A stretch of DNA of 49,325 nucleotides, taken from Myxococcota bacterium. GTDB taxonomy: Bacteria > Myxococcota_A > UBA796 > JAJRTE01. Position 1 is the first letter of the stretch. Each line of letters begins with the position of its first letter. Both the position numbers and the translations under genes were made by a program. The DNA is taken from positions 1 through 49,325 of the forward strand of contig JAJRTE010000304.1 of assembly GCA_024278455.1 (NCBI GenBank). The letters are read 5' to 3'. The notes under the pieces were generated by a model. The model did not search any database and was not told the DNA's origin. It saw nothing but the letters and a program-made list of their open reading frames with translations. This document shows, in pieces, positions 10,101-18,043 of this stretch.

Positions 10101-10639
10101 TTGTCGGCACTGTCGTGGCCCGCGGCCGGAAACACGCGCGAATCCCACACATAGTCCTGCACATTGACCAACCCGTTGCCGTCACAGTCGTAGTCCGGAC
10201 AGACGGTCCCATCCTGGCCGATGGGAAGCGGCAGCTCCCCGGTATTGAGAAGTACCTTGTTCGTCAAGGAACCCTCGCGCCATCGAATCCCGCAATCCAG
10301 CACCGCGATGGTCACGTCGAACCGGCCCGTGGTCTTCCGCCAGGCAGCCGTCGTCCAGGACCCCGAGCCCAACGCACGCTCCTGGACCCTGACGCCACTG
10401 GCTTCCGGTGGCATGTAGTTGAGAAGCGCCCAGGCGTCGCCGTTCAGCGTCCCGTCGGACCTCGTGATGTCCGGCGGACAGTCATCGGTGGTGTTGTCAA
10501 CGCCGCAGTTCGGATAGGCCGGCAGCGGAAGCACCGCCGACGCCTCGGGGACCAAGAGCAGCCCGCACGCCAGGGCCGCGAAACCGGCGGCGGCTCGACC
10601 GGCCGACCGCCGCCTGGGACACGTTCGAAGAGCGATCAT
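7118..10639 (-). CDS. Secreted subtilase (S8) with FG-GAP-like repeats and C-terminal sorting tail
   Basis: 1173 aa. ATG 10639 is chosen because GGGAG lies 6 nt upstream and a signal peptide follows (cleavage near EASA-V, residue 35). The peptidase spans ~105-400. The catalytic residues I assign are Asp115 (AVLDCGI), His226 (HMTSV in place of HGTHV) and Ser378 (TGSVAAT in place of GTSMAAP). A subtilase-typical DDDGNGYIDDIAGWDF lies at ~197-211. The oxyanion-hole Asn is replaced by Asp317 (AAAGD). Residues ~560-1100 hold FG-GAP/VCBS-like Ca-binding beta-propeller repeats (DVDGDGVLEIVLAD and similar). The C-terminus has Cys, a hydrophobic segment (GVGFAALVAAGLFGVIV) and RARRTRR, like MYXO-CTERM-type anchors. 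Predicted cell-surface peptidase. Confidence 0.87.
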   Translation of the reverse strand: MIALRTCPRRRSAGRAAAGFAALACGLLLVPEASAVLPLPAYPNCGVDNTTDDCPPDITRSDGTLNGDAWALLNYMPPEASGVRVQERALGSGSWTTAAWRKTTGRFDVTIAVLDCGIRWREGSLTNKVLLNTGELPLPIGQDGTVCPDYDCDGNGLVNVQDYVWDSRVFPAAGHDSADNRLDPSDLIAVFSDGNDDDGNGYIDDIAGWDFFWNDNDPVTTNDFYHMTSVLEEAAAEGGEPQSDIGHCPNCSVLPVRVSDSFVGEGDKVAEAIIYAVDQGVEVIGMALGAMTNPEATQAAMLYAWDRGTTIVAAAGDELGYHHNYPAANDHALYVHSIKFYPGISLETARSVLGYIGCNNFGARLDAVAASNACATGSVAATIGMAGLVYSRARDLGIELSAPEVRQLLLGTTDDIDVPESHIPYGPYFPSYPGWDQFFGHGRINAGRAVDQVSDQTIPPEIELRSPGWFEYFDPRNTPRLEVYGTIAANRAPSYDYEIAWAPGVDPREDDFISIVKRTNLTAAVDGFLGSLLLTSLDPDLLDAKAPVQQISGRDTPEGKSIKVNAHSVTLRVRAVDAWGNRSEERKQVFVIEDPDLVPGFPIHLEHSGESSPILFDVDGDGVLEIVLADGNGEVHVFTGGAEELPGWPVHTALMPGVDPADPDNHLDAPAYATGSVSSAIRQGVIGTVAVGDLEQDGVADVVAATIQGQVFAFAADGTLKPGFPVSRDPVDDADTSEMIWRDPGMFSSTVLYDLDQDGNLEIVQASMDQKVYVWRFDGTRQPGFPVLLENPDGSTGVTTTCGRIVSSPAVGDLRGDGQPAIVVGTNEFKDDQPYLGLAYAIHADGNLNPSGPFLPGWPVDVVGLASGIINYVGEGVTPSASLADVDHDRDLEILISGVGSFPVLLNDDGTLYRQLGYMRDALGAGSNSDERVFVAVISNGAFADFDGNGDLEVLMGGSGMTYFESLAASRYLYFDHLAAAWKVRTGNMLEAFPRVIEDIGFFNSPAVADVTGDGVPEMLIGTSGYILHAFQVDGSEADGWPKLTGGWLLASPAVGDIDGDGLNEVVAPTREGYLFAWDTAGSGGREWPSFRHDPQNTGNYETAGSYAARRALARPAIEAAAVSTGSAAAGCTVASLPRDSHRGVGFAALVAAGLFGVIVRARRTRRNGVTGR

Positions 10640-10727
10640 GTTCTCTCCCGGTTGGGTGTTGACCGTTCGCTCCGGGCCCGAACCATCGTGCGCCGGCACG
10701 CGAACGGATGCGTCGACATCATGCGCC

Positions 10728-10756
10728 ATTCTAGCATGGCCGGGGCCGGATTTCAG
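10728..10756 (-). promoter_or_regulatory. Sigma-70-like promoter for the subtilase gene
   Basis: Read on the minus strand: -35 CTGAAA (10756-10751), 17-nt spacer, -10 TAGAAT (10733-10728) with an extended TGc just before it. It lies 89 nt upstream of ATG 10639 in the 319-bp region between the divergent subtilase and response-regulator genes. Nothing else in that region stands out. Confidence 0.5.
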
Positions 10757-10958
10757 CAGGTGACCGCGGGCGGTGCGTGTGCACCCGTGGTCGGCCCGGG
10801 CGCGCCCGCTATCCCATCCTTGCCTTTGCGGCGAGGAGCGGGTAGTCTGCAGGTGCGCGTCGAAACGCGAGCCGGCCACATCCCCGGTCGCCACCGGCTC
10901 CGGCAGCACCCGGAAAAGGGCGGGATCCGAAGACGGCCGGGCACCGAGCGGAGGATGC

Positions 10959-11420
10959 ATGACGTCAACCCGTGACCCAGACACGCCTGTTCAGATCTTG
11001 CTCGTGGAAGACAGCCCCCTGGACGCGGAAATCGTGCTCCGAAGTCTGCGCCGCATGGGACTCGTCAACCCGGTGCAGCACGTCAAGGACGGCACTTCCG
11101 CACTGGACTATCTCTTGCACCGGCCACCCTTCGAGGACTCGATCCTGCACCCTCCGGCGGGACTGGTCCTTCTCGATCTCAACCTGCCTCGCGTCAGCGG
11201 CTGGGAGGTTCTCGAGACCATTCGCAAAGACGCGGCCACGAGGTCCTTGCCCGTGGTCGTCATGACGTCGACGGAGTGGGACGAAGAGCGTATCAGCGAC
11301 CAACGGGACCCGCTGACGGTGGCCGTCTCCAAGCCCGTGGATCTGGGCAAACTCATGGCAGCCCTTCGCCCCTTGAAGTACTTCTCGGTCGTGCTCACGA
11401 CCCGGCGGCAACGCTGTTGA
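10959..11420 (+). CDS. Rcp1-type single-domain response regulator
   Basis: 153 aa from ATG 10959, with GGAGG 4 nt upstream. The whole protein is a CheY-like receiver: acidic pocket E17-D18 (LLVEDSP), phosphoacceptor Asp73 (LLDLNLP), Thr103 (VMTST) and Lys125 (VSKPVD). The opening ILLVEDSPLDAEIV and the loop between beta-2 and beta-3 match the Rcp1 subgroup, which relays phosphate from phytochrome-like and other histidine kinases without an output domain. No histidine kinase is in the window. The Ser/Thr kinase gene follows 39 nt downstream on the same strand, so co-transcription is likely. Confidence 0.88.
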   Translation: MTSTRDPDTPVQILLVEDSPLDAEIVLRSLRRMGLVNPVQHVKDGTSALDYLLHRPPFEDSILHPPAGLVLLDLNLPRVSGWEVLETIRKDAATRSLPVVVMTSTEWDEERISDQRDPLTVAVSKPVDLGKLMAALRPLKYFSVVLTTRRQRC

Positions 11421-11459
11421 ATCCGCGGTCCCGGAAACGTGTGCGGCGTGGGAGGGTGC

Positions 11460-14066
11460 GTGTCTCGAGAGCCAAAGCGTGACGATTCGGCCCGGAAACC
11501 TGGGAGCCCGGCGGACTCGACGGCCAGGGACGACGGCGACCGGCCGGACAGCGGTCCCCGAAGCGGCAACCGCGTTCGCGCGGACGACAAGGCAACCATC
11601 ACGCTCGACCCGCAACAGCCTCGAGGCGTGGTCGAAACCAGGCCCACCAGGCATCGCGCCATGAACGACTCGGCCGGAGCGACGCCGCGCTGGTCGGTCA
11701 AGCCAGGCCCCAAGGCTCCCTGGTTCGACCGCCTCGACCCGGCCGCGGAGGGGCTGCCTCCACGCTACCTGTACGGCAAGGAAATCGGACGCGGGGGGCA
11801 AGGCCGCATCCTTACCGTGTTCGACACCAAGCTCGGCCGTCCCGTCGCGCTCAAGACCGTGCTGGCCGGCAAACAAACGACTCGAAACGCCGTCGCCAGG
11901 ATCATTCACGAAGTCCAGATTACCGGACAACTCGAGCACCCCAACATCATCCCGGTCTATGACATCGGCCAACTCGCGACCGGGGAGATCTTCTACACCA
12001 TGCGGAGGCTGGAGGGACGTTCGCTGGCCGACGTGATCAAGGGATTGGCCGACGGTGACCAACAGGTTTGCCAGGAGTTCAGCCGCGTGCGCATCATCAC
12101 GGTGCTGCTACAGCTCTGCCAGGGGCTGGCATTCGCGCACGACCGCCAGGTCATTCACAGGGATTTGAAGCCTTCGAACATCATGTTGGGCGACTACGGA
12201 GAAGTCATCATCATGGACTGGGGGTGCGCCAAGGTCCGGCGGGCGTCCCTGTCCGACTCCCTGACCACCGTGCCCCCGGTGACCAGTTCCACCTCGACCA
12301 ACGACTGGACCCTGATCGGCACTGTCCAGGGGACACCTGCCTACATGTCTCCCGAGCAAGCCGCCGGCGATCCCTCCCGGATCGACCACCGTTCCGACAT
12401 CTATGCCGTGGGAGCCATCCTGTATGAAATCCTCACCTTCAGCCCCCCGTTCGAGGGGGTCGACCTGGAGGCCAGGCTCAGGGCGATTCAGCACGACCCG
12501 GTGGTTCCTCCCCGGGTCCGGGCCGCTGGCCGCGAGATCCCCGAGGAACTCGAGGCCGTCTGTCTCCGGTGCCTCGCCAAGGACCCGGACCAGCGCTACC
12601 GGAGCGCCAGGGATCTCCACAAGGCGCTCGAGGCCTACCTGGAAGGGACGCTGGCCCGGGAGCGTCACAGGACGGAGGCCGAGGAGATGGTGCGGCGGGG
12701 CAAGGCGGTGGCAGCGCGCTACTCCCGGCTCACGCGCCGGGCCGAGAATCTGCAACGCCGCGTGGACACGTTGCGCAAGGAGGTCGATCCCTGGGCGCCC
12801 GTCGAGCGCAAGCGGAGACTGTGGCAAGCAGTCAAGGACCTCGAGCTGACCGAAGCACACCGCATCACGACGTTCGGCGAGGTCGTGACCGCTCTCCACC
12901 AGGCGTTGTCCCATGATGCGGGAAACCTCGAGGCCCACCAACTGCTGGCCGAACTCTACTGGTCTCAGTTCCTGGACGCCGAGCGCCGCCGTGACACGCA
13001 CGACATGCTCTATTTCGAGGCCATGGTTCGGGAGCATGGCGGGGAGCGGTACGCGGATGCGCTGGCCGGCGACGGAGCGCTTTCCGTCTCGAGCGAGCCT
13101 GCCGGGGCCGCTGTCATGCTGTGGCGGTACGAGGAGATCGATGGTAGGCTTCAGAAGCAGGAAGGCAAATCGGTGGGCCGGACACCTGTCCGGAATCTCG
13201 GACTGGCCCGAGGCAGCTACCTCGTGGAACTCGAGGCCCGGGGGTGTGTGCGCACGGCCGTGCCGGTGCTGATGGAACGACAGGGCAAGGTGTCGTTGAA
13301 TACCCGCTTGGTGCCGGCGGACGAATTGACTCCGGACTACGTGCACGTGCCTGCGGGCCCCTACGTGTCGGGGGGAGATCCGCGGGCGCCCGGGAGCAAC
13401 CCGAGGGCTCGCCGGTGGGTCGGCGACTTCGCCATCTCGAGAGCCCCGGTCACCTGGGAGCAGTACATGGCATTCCTTGGCGCTCTGCGCGAACGGGACC
13501 CGGACCAGGCCGAGGCCAGGGCGCCCAGACGAGCCTTGCTCCAGGCCTATCCCTGGTTTCGGGGTGCCGAGGAATCCGGCGTGCCGTGGACCGGCCGGCA
13601 GCAACCGTATCACCCGCGATGGCCGGTGTTCTGCATTAGTTGGCACGACGCGGTGGCCTACTGCCAGTGGCGCAGCGCGATCGAAGGGTACGAAATCAGG
13701 CTCCCTACCGAGGATGAGTGGGAGAAGGCGGGCCGAGGCGTGGACGGCCGGTGCTACCCCTGGGGCGACGTGTTCGATCCAACATTCTGCAAGATGTGGG
13801 AGTCGCGCCGCCAGGCGGCGACACCAGAACCCGTGGGGAGCTTCCAGGCCGACGTGTCACCCTACGGCGTCCAAGACCTGGCAGGCTGTGTGTCGGAATG
13901 GTGCCAGGATTGGTTCAACAGCACGCTCGGCCTCAAGCTCATCAAGGGGGGCTCCTGGAATGCCACCCAGAACCAGTGCCGCCTGGCGCGCAGGCACGGA
14001 GAACACCACCAGGGCGTCTCACCGGTGGTCGGTTTTCGTGTCGTGCGCCCACTGAAGCTCGGGTAG
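11460..14066 (+). CDS. Hanks-type Ser/Thr kinase fused to PEGA and FGE-sulfatase-like domains
   Basis: 868 aa from GTG 11460, which has GGGAGG just upstream; GTG 11439 would add 7 residues. After ~95 disordered residues the kinase runs ~100-385: GRGGQGRI loop, VALK lysine, HRDLKPSN catalytic loop, DWG in place of DFG, and GTPAYMSPEQA. All residues needed for catalysis appear present. Residues ~395-470 are a charged helical linker. Residues ~540-617 resemble a PEGA domain, and ~625-868 an FGE-sulfatase/C-type-lectin fold (HVPAGPYVSGG, RLPTEDEWEKAGRG, KGGSWN, GFRVV). The paired Cys needed for copper in true formylglycine-generating enzymes is incomplete: Ala takes the first position and Cys the second. 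A binding or regulatory role is therefore likelier than Cys oxidation. Confidence 0.88.
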   Translation: MSREPKRDDSARKPGSPADSTARDDGDRPDSGPRSGNRVRADDKATITLDPQQPRGVVETRPTRHRAMNDSAGATPRWSVKPGPKAPWFDRLDPAAEGLPPRYLYGKEIGRGGQGRILTVFDTKLGRPVALKTVLAGKQTTRNAVARIIHEVQITGQLEHPNIIPVYDIGQLATGEIFYTMRRLEGRSLADVIKGLADGDQQVCQEFSRVRIITVLLQLCQGLAFAHDRQVIHRDLKPSNIMLGDYGEVIIMDWGCAKVRRASLSDSLTTVPPVTSSTSTNDWTLIGTVQGTPAYMSPEQAAGDPSRIDHRSDIYAVGAILYEILTFSPPFEGVDLEARLRAIQHDPVVPPRVRAAGREIPEELEAVCLRCLAKDPDQRYRSARDLHKALEAYLEGTLARERHRTEAEEMVRRGKAVAARYSRLTRRAENLQRRVDTLRKEVDPWAPVERKRRLWQAVKDLELTEAHRITTFGEVVTALHQALSHDAGNLEAHQLLAELYWSQFLDAERRRDTHDMLYFEAMVREHGGERYADALAGDGALSVSSEPAGAAVMLWRYEEIDGRLQKQEGKSVGRTPVRNLGLARGSYLVELEARGCVRTAVPVLMERQGKVSLNTRLVPADELTPDYVHVPAGPYVSGGDPRAPGSNPRARRWVGDFAISRAPVTWEQYMAFLGALRERDPDQAEARAPRRALLQAYPWFRGAEESGVPWTGRQQPYHPRWPVFCISWHDAVAYCQWRSAIEGYEIRLPTEDEWEKAGRGVDGRCYPWGDVFDPTFCKMWESRRQAATPEPVGSFQADVSPYGVQDLAGCVSEWCQDWFNSTLGLKLIKGGSWNATQNQCRLARRHGEHHQGVSPVVGFRVVRPLKLG

Positions 14067-14093
14067 GCGCTTGCGCAATGGCCACTTTTTTGT

Positions 14094-14122
14094 TTGACCC
14101 GCGAATGCAGCGTTCGTACAAT
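14094..14122 (+). promoter_or_regulatory. Strong sigma-70-like promoter for the FHA-MBL gene pair
   Basis: -35 TTGACC (14094-14099), exactly 17 nt, -10 TACAAT (14117-14122), lying 48 nt before ATG 14170. A TTTTTT run just upstream follows only a weak GCGC/GCGC stem and does not make a convincing terminator after the kinase gene. The FHA and MBL genes can therefore be transcribed separately from the kinase. Confidence 0.65.
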
Positions 14123-14169
14123 TACTATCCGGTCCACCCCATGGGACATGCGTGCGGAGCCGTCTTGTC

Positions 14170-14613
14170 ATGACCATCATGCCGTCTGATGATGAACATA
14201 AAGCAGATTCGGATGAGCAACTCCCGGAGTCGGAAGAGACCGTCGTTCGGACTCGAGACGAAACGCCGCCGGCAGCGACCAAACCGGACCGGTTGATGAC
14301 CAGGCGCGCGTATCTCGAAGTCACGGTGGGGGCTTTTCCGGGCCAGAGGTTCTACCTGGGCCAGTGCGACCACCTGATCGGTCGCAGCCAGGACGTCGAT
14401 ATTCCGCTACCTGACGATTCCATTTCGCGGCAGCATGCCAAGCTGGAGTTTCGCAACGACGAATTCGTGCTGGTGGACCTTGGCTCCAAGAATGGATCCT
14501 ATCTCAACGGAACAAGCGTCCATGAATGTCCGCTCAGAGCGGGCGACGAAATCATGATCGGCAATCACGCATTGCAGTTTCTGTTCGAGGCTGTGTTGTC
14601 GCCTACCAAGTGA
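14170..14613 (+). CDS. FHA-domain phosphothreonine-binding protein
   Basis: 147 aa from ATG 14170, with GGAG 10 nt upstream; GTG 14152 is an alternative. Residues ~1-45 are acidic and disordered with Thr residues, a plausible kinase target. Residues ~48-140 are a forkhead-associated domain with its hallmark residues: LIGR, SISRQHAKL and DLGSKNGSYLNG. FHA domains bind phosphothreonine peptides. It sits directly after the Hanks-type kinase and 8 nt before the MBL hydrolase, so it is a likely reader of the kinase's phosphorylation. That link is inference. Confidence 0.9.
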   Translation: MTIMPSDDEHKADSDEQLPESEETVVRTRDETPPAATKPDRLMTRRAYLEVTVGAFPGQRFYLGQCDHLIGRSQDVDIPLPDDSISRQHAKLEFRNDEFVLVDLGSKNGSYLNGTSVHECPLRAGDEIMIGNHALQFLFEAVLSPTK

Positions 14614-14621
14614 GGAATCCC

Positions 14622-15512
14622 ATGCTCGTCAAGTTCTGGGGAACTCGAGGCTCCATCCCAACGCCTGGCCGCCTGACCGAGAAGTACGGCGGAAACACGT
14701 CCTGCGTCGAAGTCCGCGTTGCCGGCAAACTGGTGATTTTCGACTGCGGCAGCGGCATTCGAGACCTCGGTATCTCCTACTTCGAGGAGTTCGGGACAAC
14801 CGGTATCGAGGCGCACATATTCATCAGCCACACCCACTGGGACCACATCCAGGGGTTCCCCTTCTTCCCCCCCGCATTCGTCCAGGGCAACACGTTCTAC
14901 GTCTACGGCACCGCCGCTCGCCGCGCATCCATCAGCAGCCTCCTGTCCGGACAGATGCAGCCCGAGTACTTTCCCGCCAAGCTCGACGACATGGCGGCCA
15001 GCTTCCACTATCGTGCCTTCAAGGACGCCGTGGACCTCGGCGATGGCCTGATCGTGGAGACCGCGGAACTGTACCACCCGGGCATGTCCCACGGGTTCGC
15101 GATCCACCACGAGGGGAAGAAGGTCATCTACGCCACGGACAACGAACTCAACCTGGGGTTGAAGTTCAAGGATGACAACGCCGGCTACAGCGCGGGATAC
15201 GTGAACCCTCGAGAAACCCTCCTGCCGCACCTCATTCCCTTCTTCGAAGGCGCCGACCTCCTCATCGCCGATTGCCAGTACACCGACGAGGAGTACCTGC
15301 ACAAGGCCACCTGGGGTCACGCTTCCGTCTCCGCCGTCATGACCGTGATGGCCGAGGCCAACGTCAAACGGCTCGCCATCTTTCACCACGATCCCCTGCA
15401 TTCAGACAGGGTCGTCGACGAAATCGTCGTCGATGCCAAGAACTACCTTCTGCGAAACGAGATCTACATCGACACGTTCGGGGCTCGAGAGGGCATGGTG
15501 CTCAAGATCTGA
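14622..15512 (+). CDS. Metallo-beta-lactamase-fold hydrolase
   Basis: 296 aa from ATG 14622, with GAGGAA 4-5 nt upstream and the FHA stop 8 nt before. It opens with KFWGTRGSIPTPG and GGNTSCVEV, typical of a cytosolic MBL subgroup often found beside two-component genes. Metal ligands visible are the HTHWDH motif, His in YHPGMSHGF, Asp in ATDNE, His in WGHAS and FHHDP. These fit a dinuclear Zn/Fe phosphodiesterase-like active site. The substrate is unknown; RNase Z-like and cyclic-nucleotide phosphodiesterase activities both occur in related families. The position suggests it is the output of the FHA/kinase module. Confidence 0.87.
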   Translation: MLVKFWGTRGSIPTPGRLTEKYGGNTSCVEVRVAGKLVIFDCGSGIRDLGISYFEEFGTTGIEAHIFISHTHWDHIQGFPFFPPAFVQGNTFYVYGTAARRASISSLLSGQMQPEYFPAKLDDMAASFHYRAFKDAVDLGDGLIVETAELYHPGMSHGFAIHHEGKKVIYATDNELNLGLKFKDDNAGYSAGYVNPRETLLPHLIPFFEGADLLIADCQYTDEEYLHKATWGHASVSAVMTVMAEANVKRLAIFHHDPLHSDRVVDEIVVDAKNYLLRNEIYIDTFGAREGMVLKI

Positions 15513-15539
15513 CACCGCTCTGACACCGCCGGGAGACGC

Positions 15540-16832
15540 CTACGAACCCTTCCGGCGCCTGGAAGGCGGGGCAGGAACCTTCGACACCAGCGCGTCGATT
15601 TCCTCCTTGAGGCGCTCCAGCTTCCGGGCACGTTCCTTTTCGACCGCCACCCCGGCTTTCCTCGGCGGACGCACCCGCTTACGAGGGCGGCGTCTGGCAA
15701 CCCCGGTGGCATCGCCCGCGGGCTCCGGCGAGATCTTCCTGGCACCAGGCACCGCCCCGGGATGACCCGCCTGGCGCGACAACCGCGTCGCGCGCGGGTC
15801 CCCGCCTGTTTGCCACCATTCCCGCAGGCGCGGATTGTTGGCCATCGTGCGACGCGGGGGCCGCGCTCCCCACCCGGTCAACGTGTCCGGGTTGCCCCCC
15901 AGCCCGGAGACCAGTTGCCCAAGGTCTGCGGGCGGCGGCGCAAAGTAGCGCATGATCTGGCCGGTACGCGGATGCTTGAATGCCAACCGCGACGCATGGA
16001 GCGCAAGTCTTGGCACCTCGATCGCCGGCCCGTCACGCTCCTCGAGGTACACCGTCTCCCCGAGGATGGGATGTCCCGCCTCCGCCAGGTGAATGCGAAC
16101 CTGGTGCGTCCGATTCGTCTCCATCGTACACCGCACCACGCTGGCCCCTTCCAGGCGCGCAACGACCTGGATGTGCGTGACGGCCTCCTTCCCGGTCTGC
16201 GGCGGCTTCACCGATCCGCGCTTTCCATCCCCTCGGTCCGGGGCCAGTCTCGAACGGTACGTGGCGCGATCCCGCGCCATCCGCCCATGAACCACGGCAA
16301 TGAACTCCGGATGGACGACATGACCTCGCAACTGGGCCAACAGGAAGGTCCGTGCGGCAGCATGCCTGGCCAGGACCAGTAACCCCGATGTGTCGGGGGG
16401 CAGCCGGTGCACGACAAAGAGGTTGTCATCGGTCCGGGACAGGCCTCGAGACCGCCACGCTCGCCGAACCAGGTCGCGCACGGTCAGCCGATCGCCGGCT
16501 TCGTGGGGCACCATGGACACGCCGGCCGGCTTGAAGACCACCACCACGTCCGGATCCTCGGCGATAATCCGGAAGTCCCCCCTCAGCACCACGTGCCGTT
16601 CATCGACCGGGCGAGACGCTGCCACCACCCTTGCTCCGGGGGCTACCTGGCGGCGCGCGTCGTACACGACACGTCCGTCCACCGTCACCCGGCCCGACTT
16701 GCACAGGTTTCGCACCTGGCTCCAAGTCCAGTCCGACAGGCGATTCTTCAAGACTCGAGCCAAGGGAACCTGGCGGGCATCATCCAGGGTCCCAGCCCTC
16801 AGTTCGAAGGGTTCGAAATCTGGATATGCCAT
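15540..16832 (-). CDS. RluA-family 23S rRNA/tRNA pseudouridine synthase
   Basis: 430 aa from ATG 16832, with GGAG 5 nt upstream. An S4 RNA-binding domain lies at ~20-75 (VLKNRLSDWTWSQVRNLCKSG). The synthase domain at ~95-310 contains the catalytic loop HRLPPDTSGLL, where Asp of the DTSG segment is the nucleophile, and NRTHQVRIHLAEAGHPILG. This isomerises uridine to pseudouridine in structured RNA; which site is not predictable. Residues ~330-430 form an Arg/Lys/Pro-rich tail ending in a short helical stretch (EKERARKLERLKEEIDAL), longer than in typical RluA/C/D, perhaps for extra RNA contact. It is convergent with the MBL gene, 27 nt apart. Confidence 0.9.
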   Translation of the reverse strand: MAYPDFEPFELRAGTLDDARQVPLARVLKNRLSDWTWSQVRNLCKSGRVTVDGRVVYDARRQVAPGARVVAASRPVDERHVVLRGDFRIIAEDPDVVVVFKPAGVSMVPHEAGDRLTVRDLVRRAWRSRGLSRTDDNLFVVHRLPPDTSGLLVLARHAAARTFLLAQLRGHVVHPEFIAVVHGRMARDRATYRSRLAPDRGDGKRGSVKPPQTGKEAVTHIQVVARLEGASVVRCTMETNRTHQVRIHLAEAGHPILGETVYLEERDGPAIEVPRLALHASRLAFKHPRTGQIMRYFAPPPADLGQLVSGLGGNPDTLTGWGARPPRRTMANNPRLREWWQTGGDPRATRLSRQAGHPGAVPGARKISPEPAGDATGVARRRPRKRVRPPRKAGVAVEKERARKLERLKEEIDALVSKVPAPPSRRRKGS

Positions 16833-16892
16833 CGTCGCTCCAAGGTTTCCATCACCGGTGCGCTGCCAGGTGTTCGCGCGGCAGGGCAGGCG

Positions 16893-16921
16893 TATGTACC
16901 TGATATCGAGCCGACTGTCAA
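16893..16921 (-). promoter_or_regulatory. Promoter with consensus -35 for the pseudouridine synthase gene
   Basis: On the minus strand: -35 TTGACA (16921-16916), a perfect consensus; 17-nt spacer; -10 TACATA (16898-16893), weaker. It lies 60 nt upstream of ATG 16832. The rest of the gap to the lipoprotein stop at 17114 holds nothing I can name. Confidence 0.55.
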
Positions 16922-17113
16922 GATGGGCGGGCGCGGAGAGCGCACCCAATTCTCTTTCGGGTCTCGCGGGATTGCCCCGATTCCTCTGCGCCTCCCCTCC
17001 CCGTCATCCGCCTCCCGAACGACGGACGCCTGGCACGCCCACACCATCGTCTGGTCGGGCAGGCCGCCACGACACATGGTTCGTCGTTGGTCTGCGCCCC
17101 GGGCACCCGGACG

Positions 17114-18043
17114 TCATCCCGGCGTCGCTCTCGTCCCTCGAGTCCTCTCCACGAGCTTGCGGTAGAGTGTTCGCGCATCCTCGAGAAGGTGGACCGGACG
17201 GTCCCGCCACGCGGCCACGACCCGATCCACCGCCCCCTTCTGGTCGTCCCGCAAGGTCTTCGCAGCCGTCACGTTCGGGCGTTCGAGCGGCAAGATGAGC
17301 CAATGGCGCTCGAAGGACGGCAGGAGCGCTCGAGCCTGCTCCCGGGACAGGCGCATCGCCGGATCGGCCTCGAGGTCGAAAAAATGGAGGAGGAAATGGG
17401 CAAGCCGGGGCGGCCCGAACACCTTGTCGAAATCGGCGTCCATCGTGTCGGGGAGCGGGATGGGCGGGAGGCTGTCAACGCCGGCAGTTCGTCGCAAGGC
17501 GTCCCGGACCCGCCCGACATTCTGCTTCCACAGGGCGTCGATCATGGTTTCCACGTCGGCGGTGCGTGGCTGGCCGTCCAGAAATGTCTTCTGCTGCCCG
17601 GTGAGCACCTTGTCCACGAGTCGCGCCTCGTGGCTCACGATGAACATGTACCGGTTCCGGAGTTCCAGCAGTCCGATGATGACTTCTGCCTGCTCCGGCG
17701 TCAACTGCATGTCCGTGCCCTCGAGCCGAAGGAGAGCGAAGTACATCACGTCCATCGGGAGGTTGCCGTTCGCGGCGGATTCGCCCGGGTGCAGGGGCAT
17801 CCGAAGACCTGGACCGTCCCCCCGGCCGGGCGGGGGAGGACCGGGGATCCCGGGGACATCCGAATTGCCGGCCAGGACCGGCCGATCCCCCACCGGTGGC
17901 ACGTCGTCCCGCGCCCGACCATCCGGCTGGGCGTTCGAGCATGCCGCCAGGGCGAATGCCGCCGCTGCCGGGGCCCACCGGCGCAGAAACCGTACCATGC
18001 GCGGCGCATCGAGGTGTTCTCCGAGTGGATTCTGCTTCATCAT
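17114..18043 (-). CDS. Lipoprotein with LTxxQ-like motifs (Spy/CpxP-reminiscent)
   Basis: 309 aa from ATG 18043, which overlaps the stop of the upstream gene as ATGA, so translational coupling is likely. A signal peptide ends in lipobox LAAC (AAAAFALAACSNAQ), followed by a Pro/Gly-rich spacer to ~75. The rest is helical and contains QLTPEQAEVI, LTGQQKTFL and RLSREQARAL. These resemble the LTxxQ elements of CpxP/Spy/zinc-resistance periplasmic proteins, which chaperone or sense envelope stress. The similarity is short and judged by eye, so the function is tentative. A periplasmic location is well supported. Confidence 0.6.
   Translation of the reverse strand: MMKQNPLGEHLDAPRMVRFLRRWAPAAAAFALAACSNAQPDGRARDDVPPVGDRPVLAGNSDVPGIPGPPPPGRGDGPGLRMPLHPGESAANGNLPMDVMYFALLRLEGTDMQLTPEQAEVIIGLLELRNRYMFIVSHEARLVDKVLTGQQKTFLDGQPRTADVETMIDALWKQNVGRVRDALRRTAGVDSLPPIPLPDTMDADFDKVFGPPRLAHFLLHFFDLEADPAMRLSREQARALLPSFERHWLILPLERPNVTAAKTLRDDQKGAVDRVVAAWRDRPVHLLEDARTLYRKLVERTRGTRATPG

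Noticed and set aside
13336..14066. FGE-like domain as a true formylglycine-generating (sulfatase-activating) enzyme
   Set aside because: The first of the two copper-binding cysteines is replaced by Ala in my alignment, and no sulfatase gene is nearby.
14067..14093. Intrinsic terminator after the kinase gene (TTTTTT run)
   Set aside because: The preceding stem is only four base pairs with a two-base loop; the run is more likely part of the upstream promoter region.
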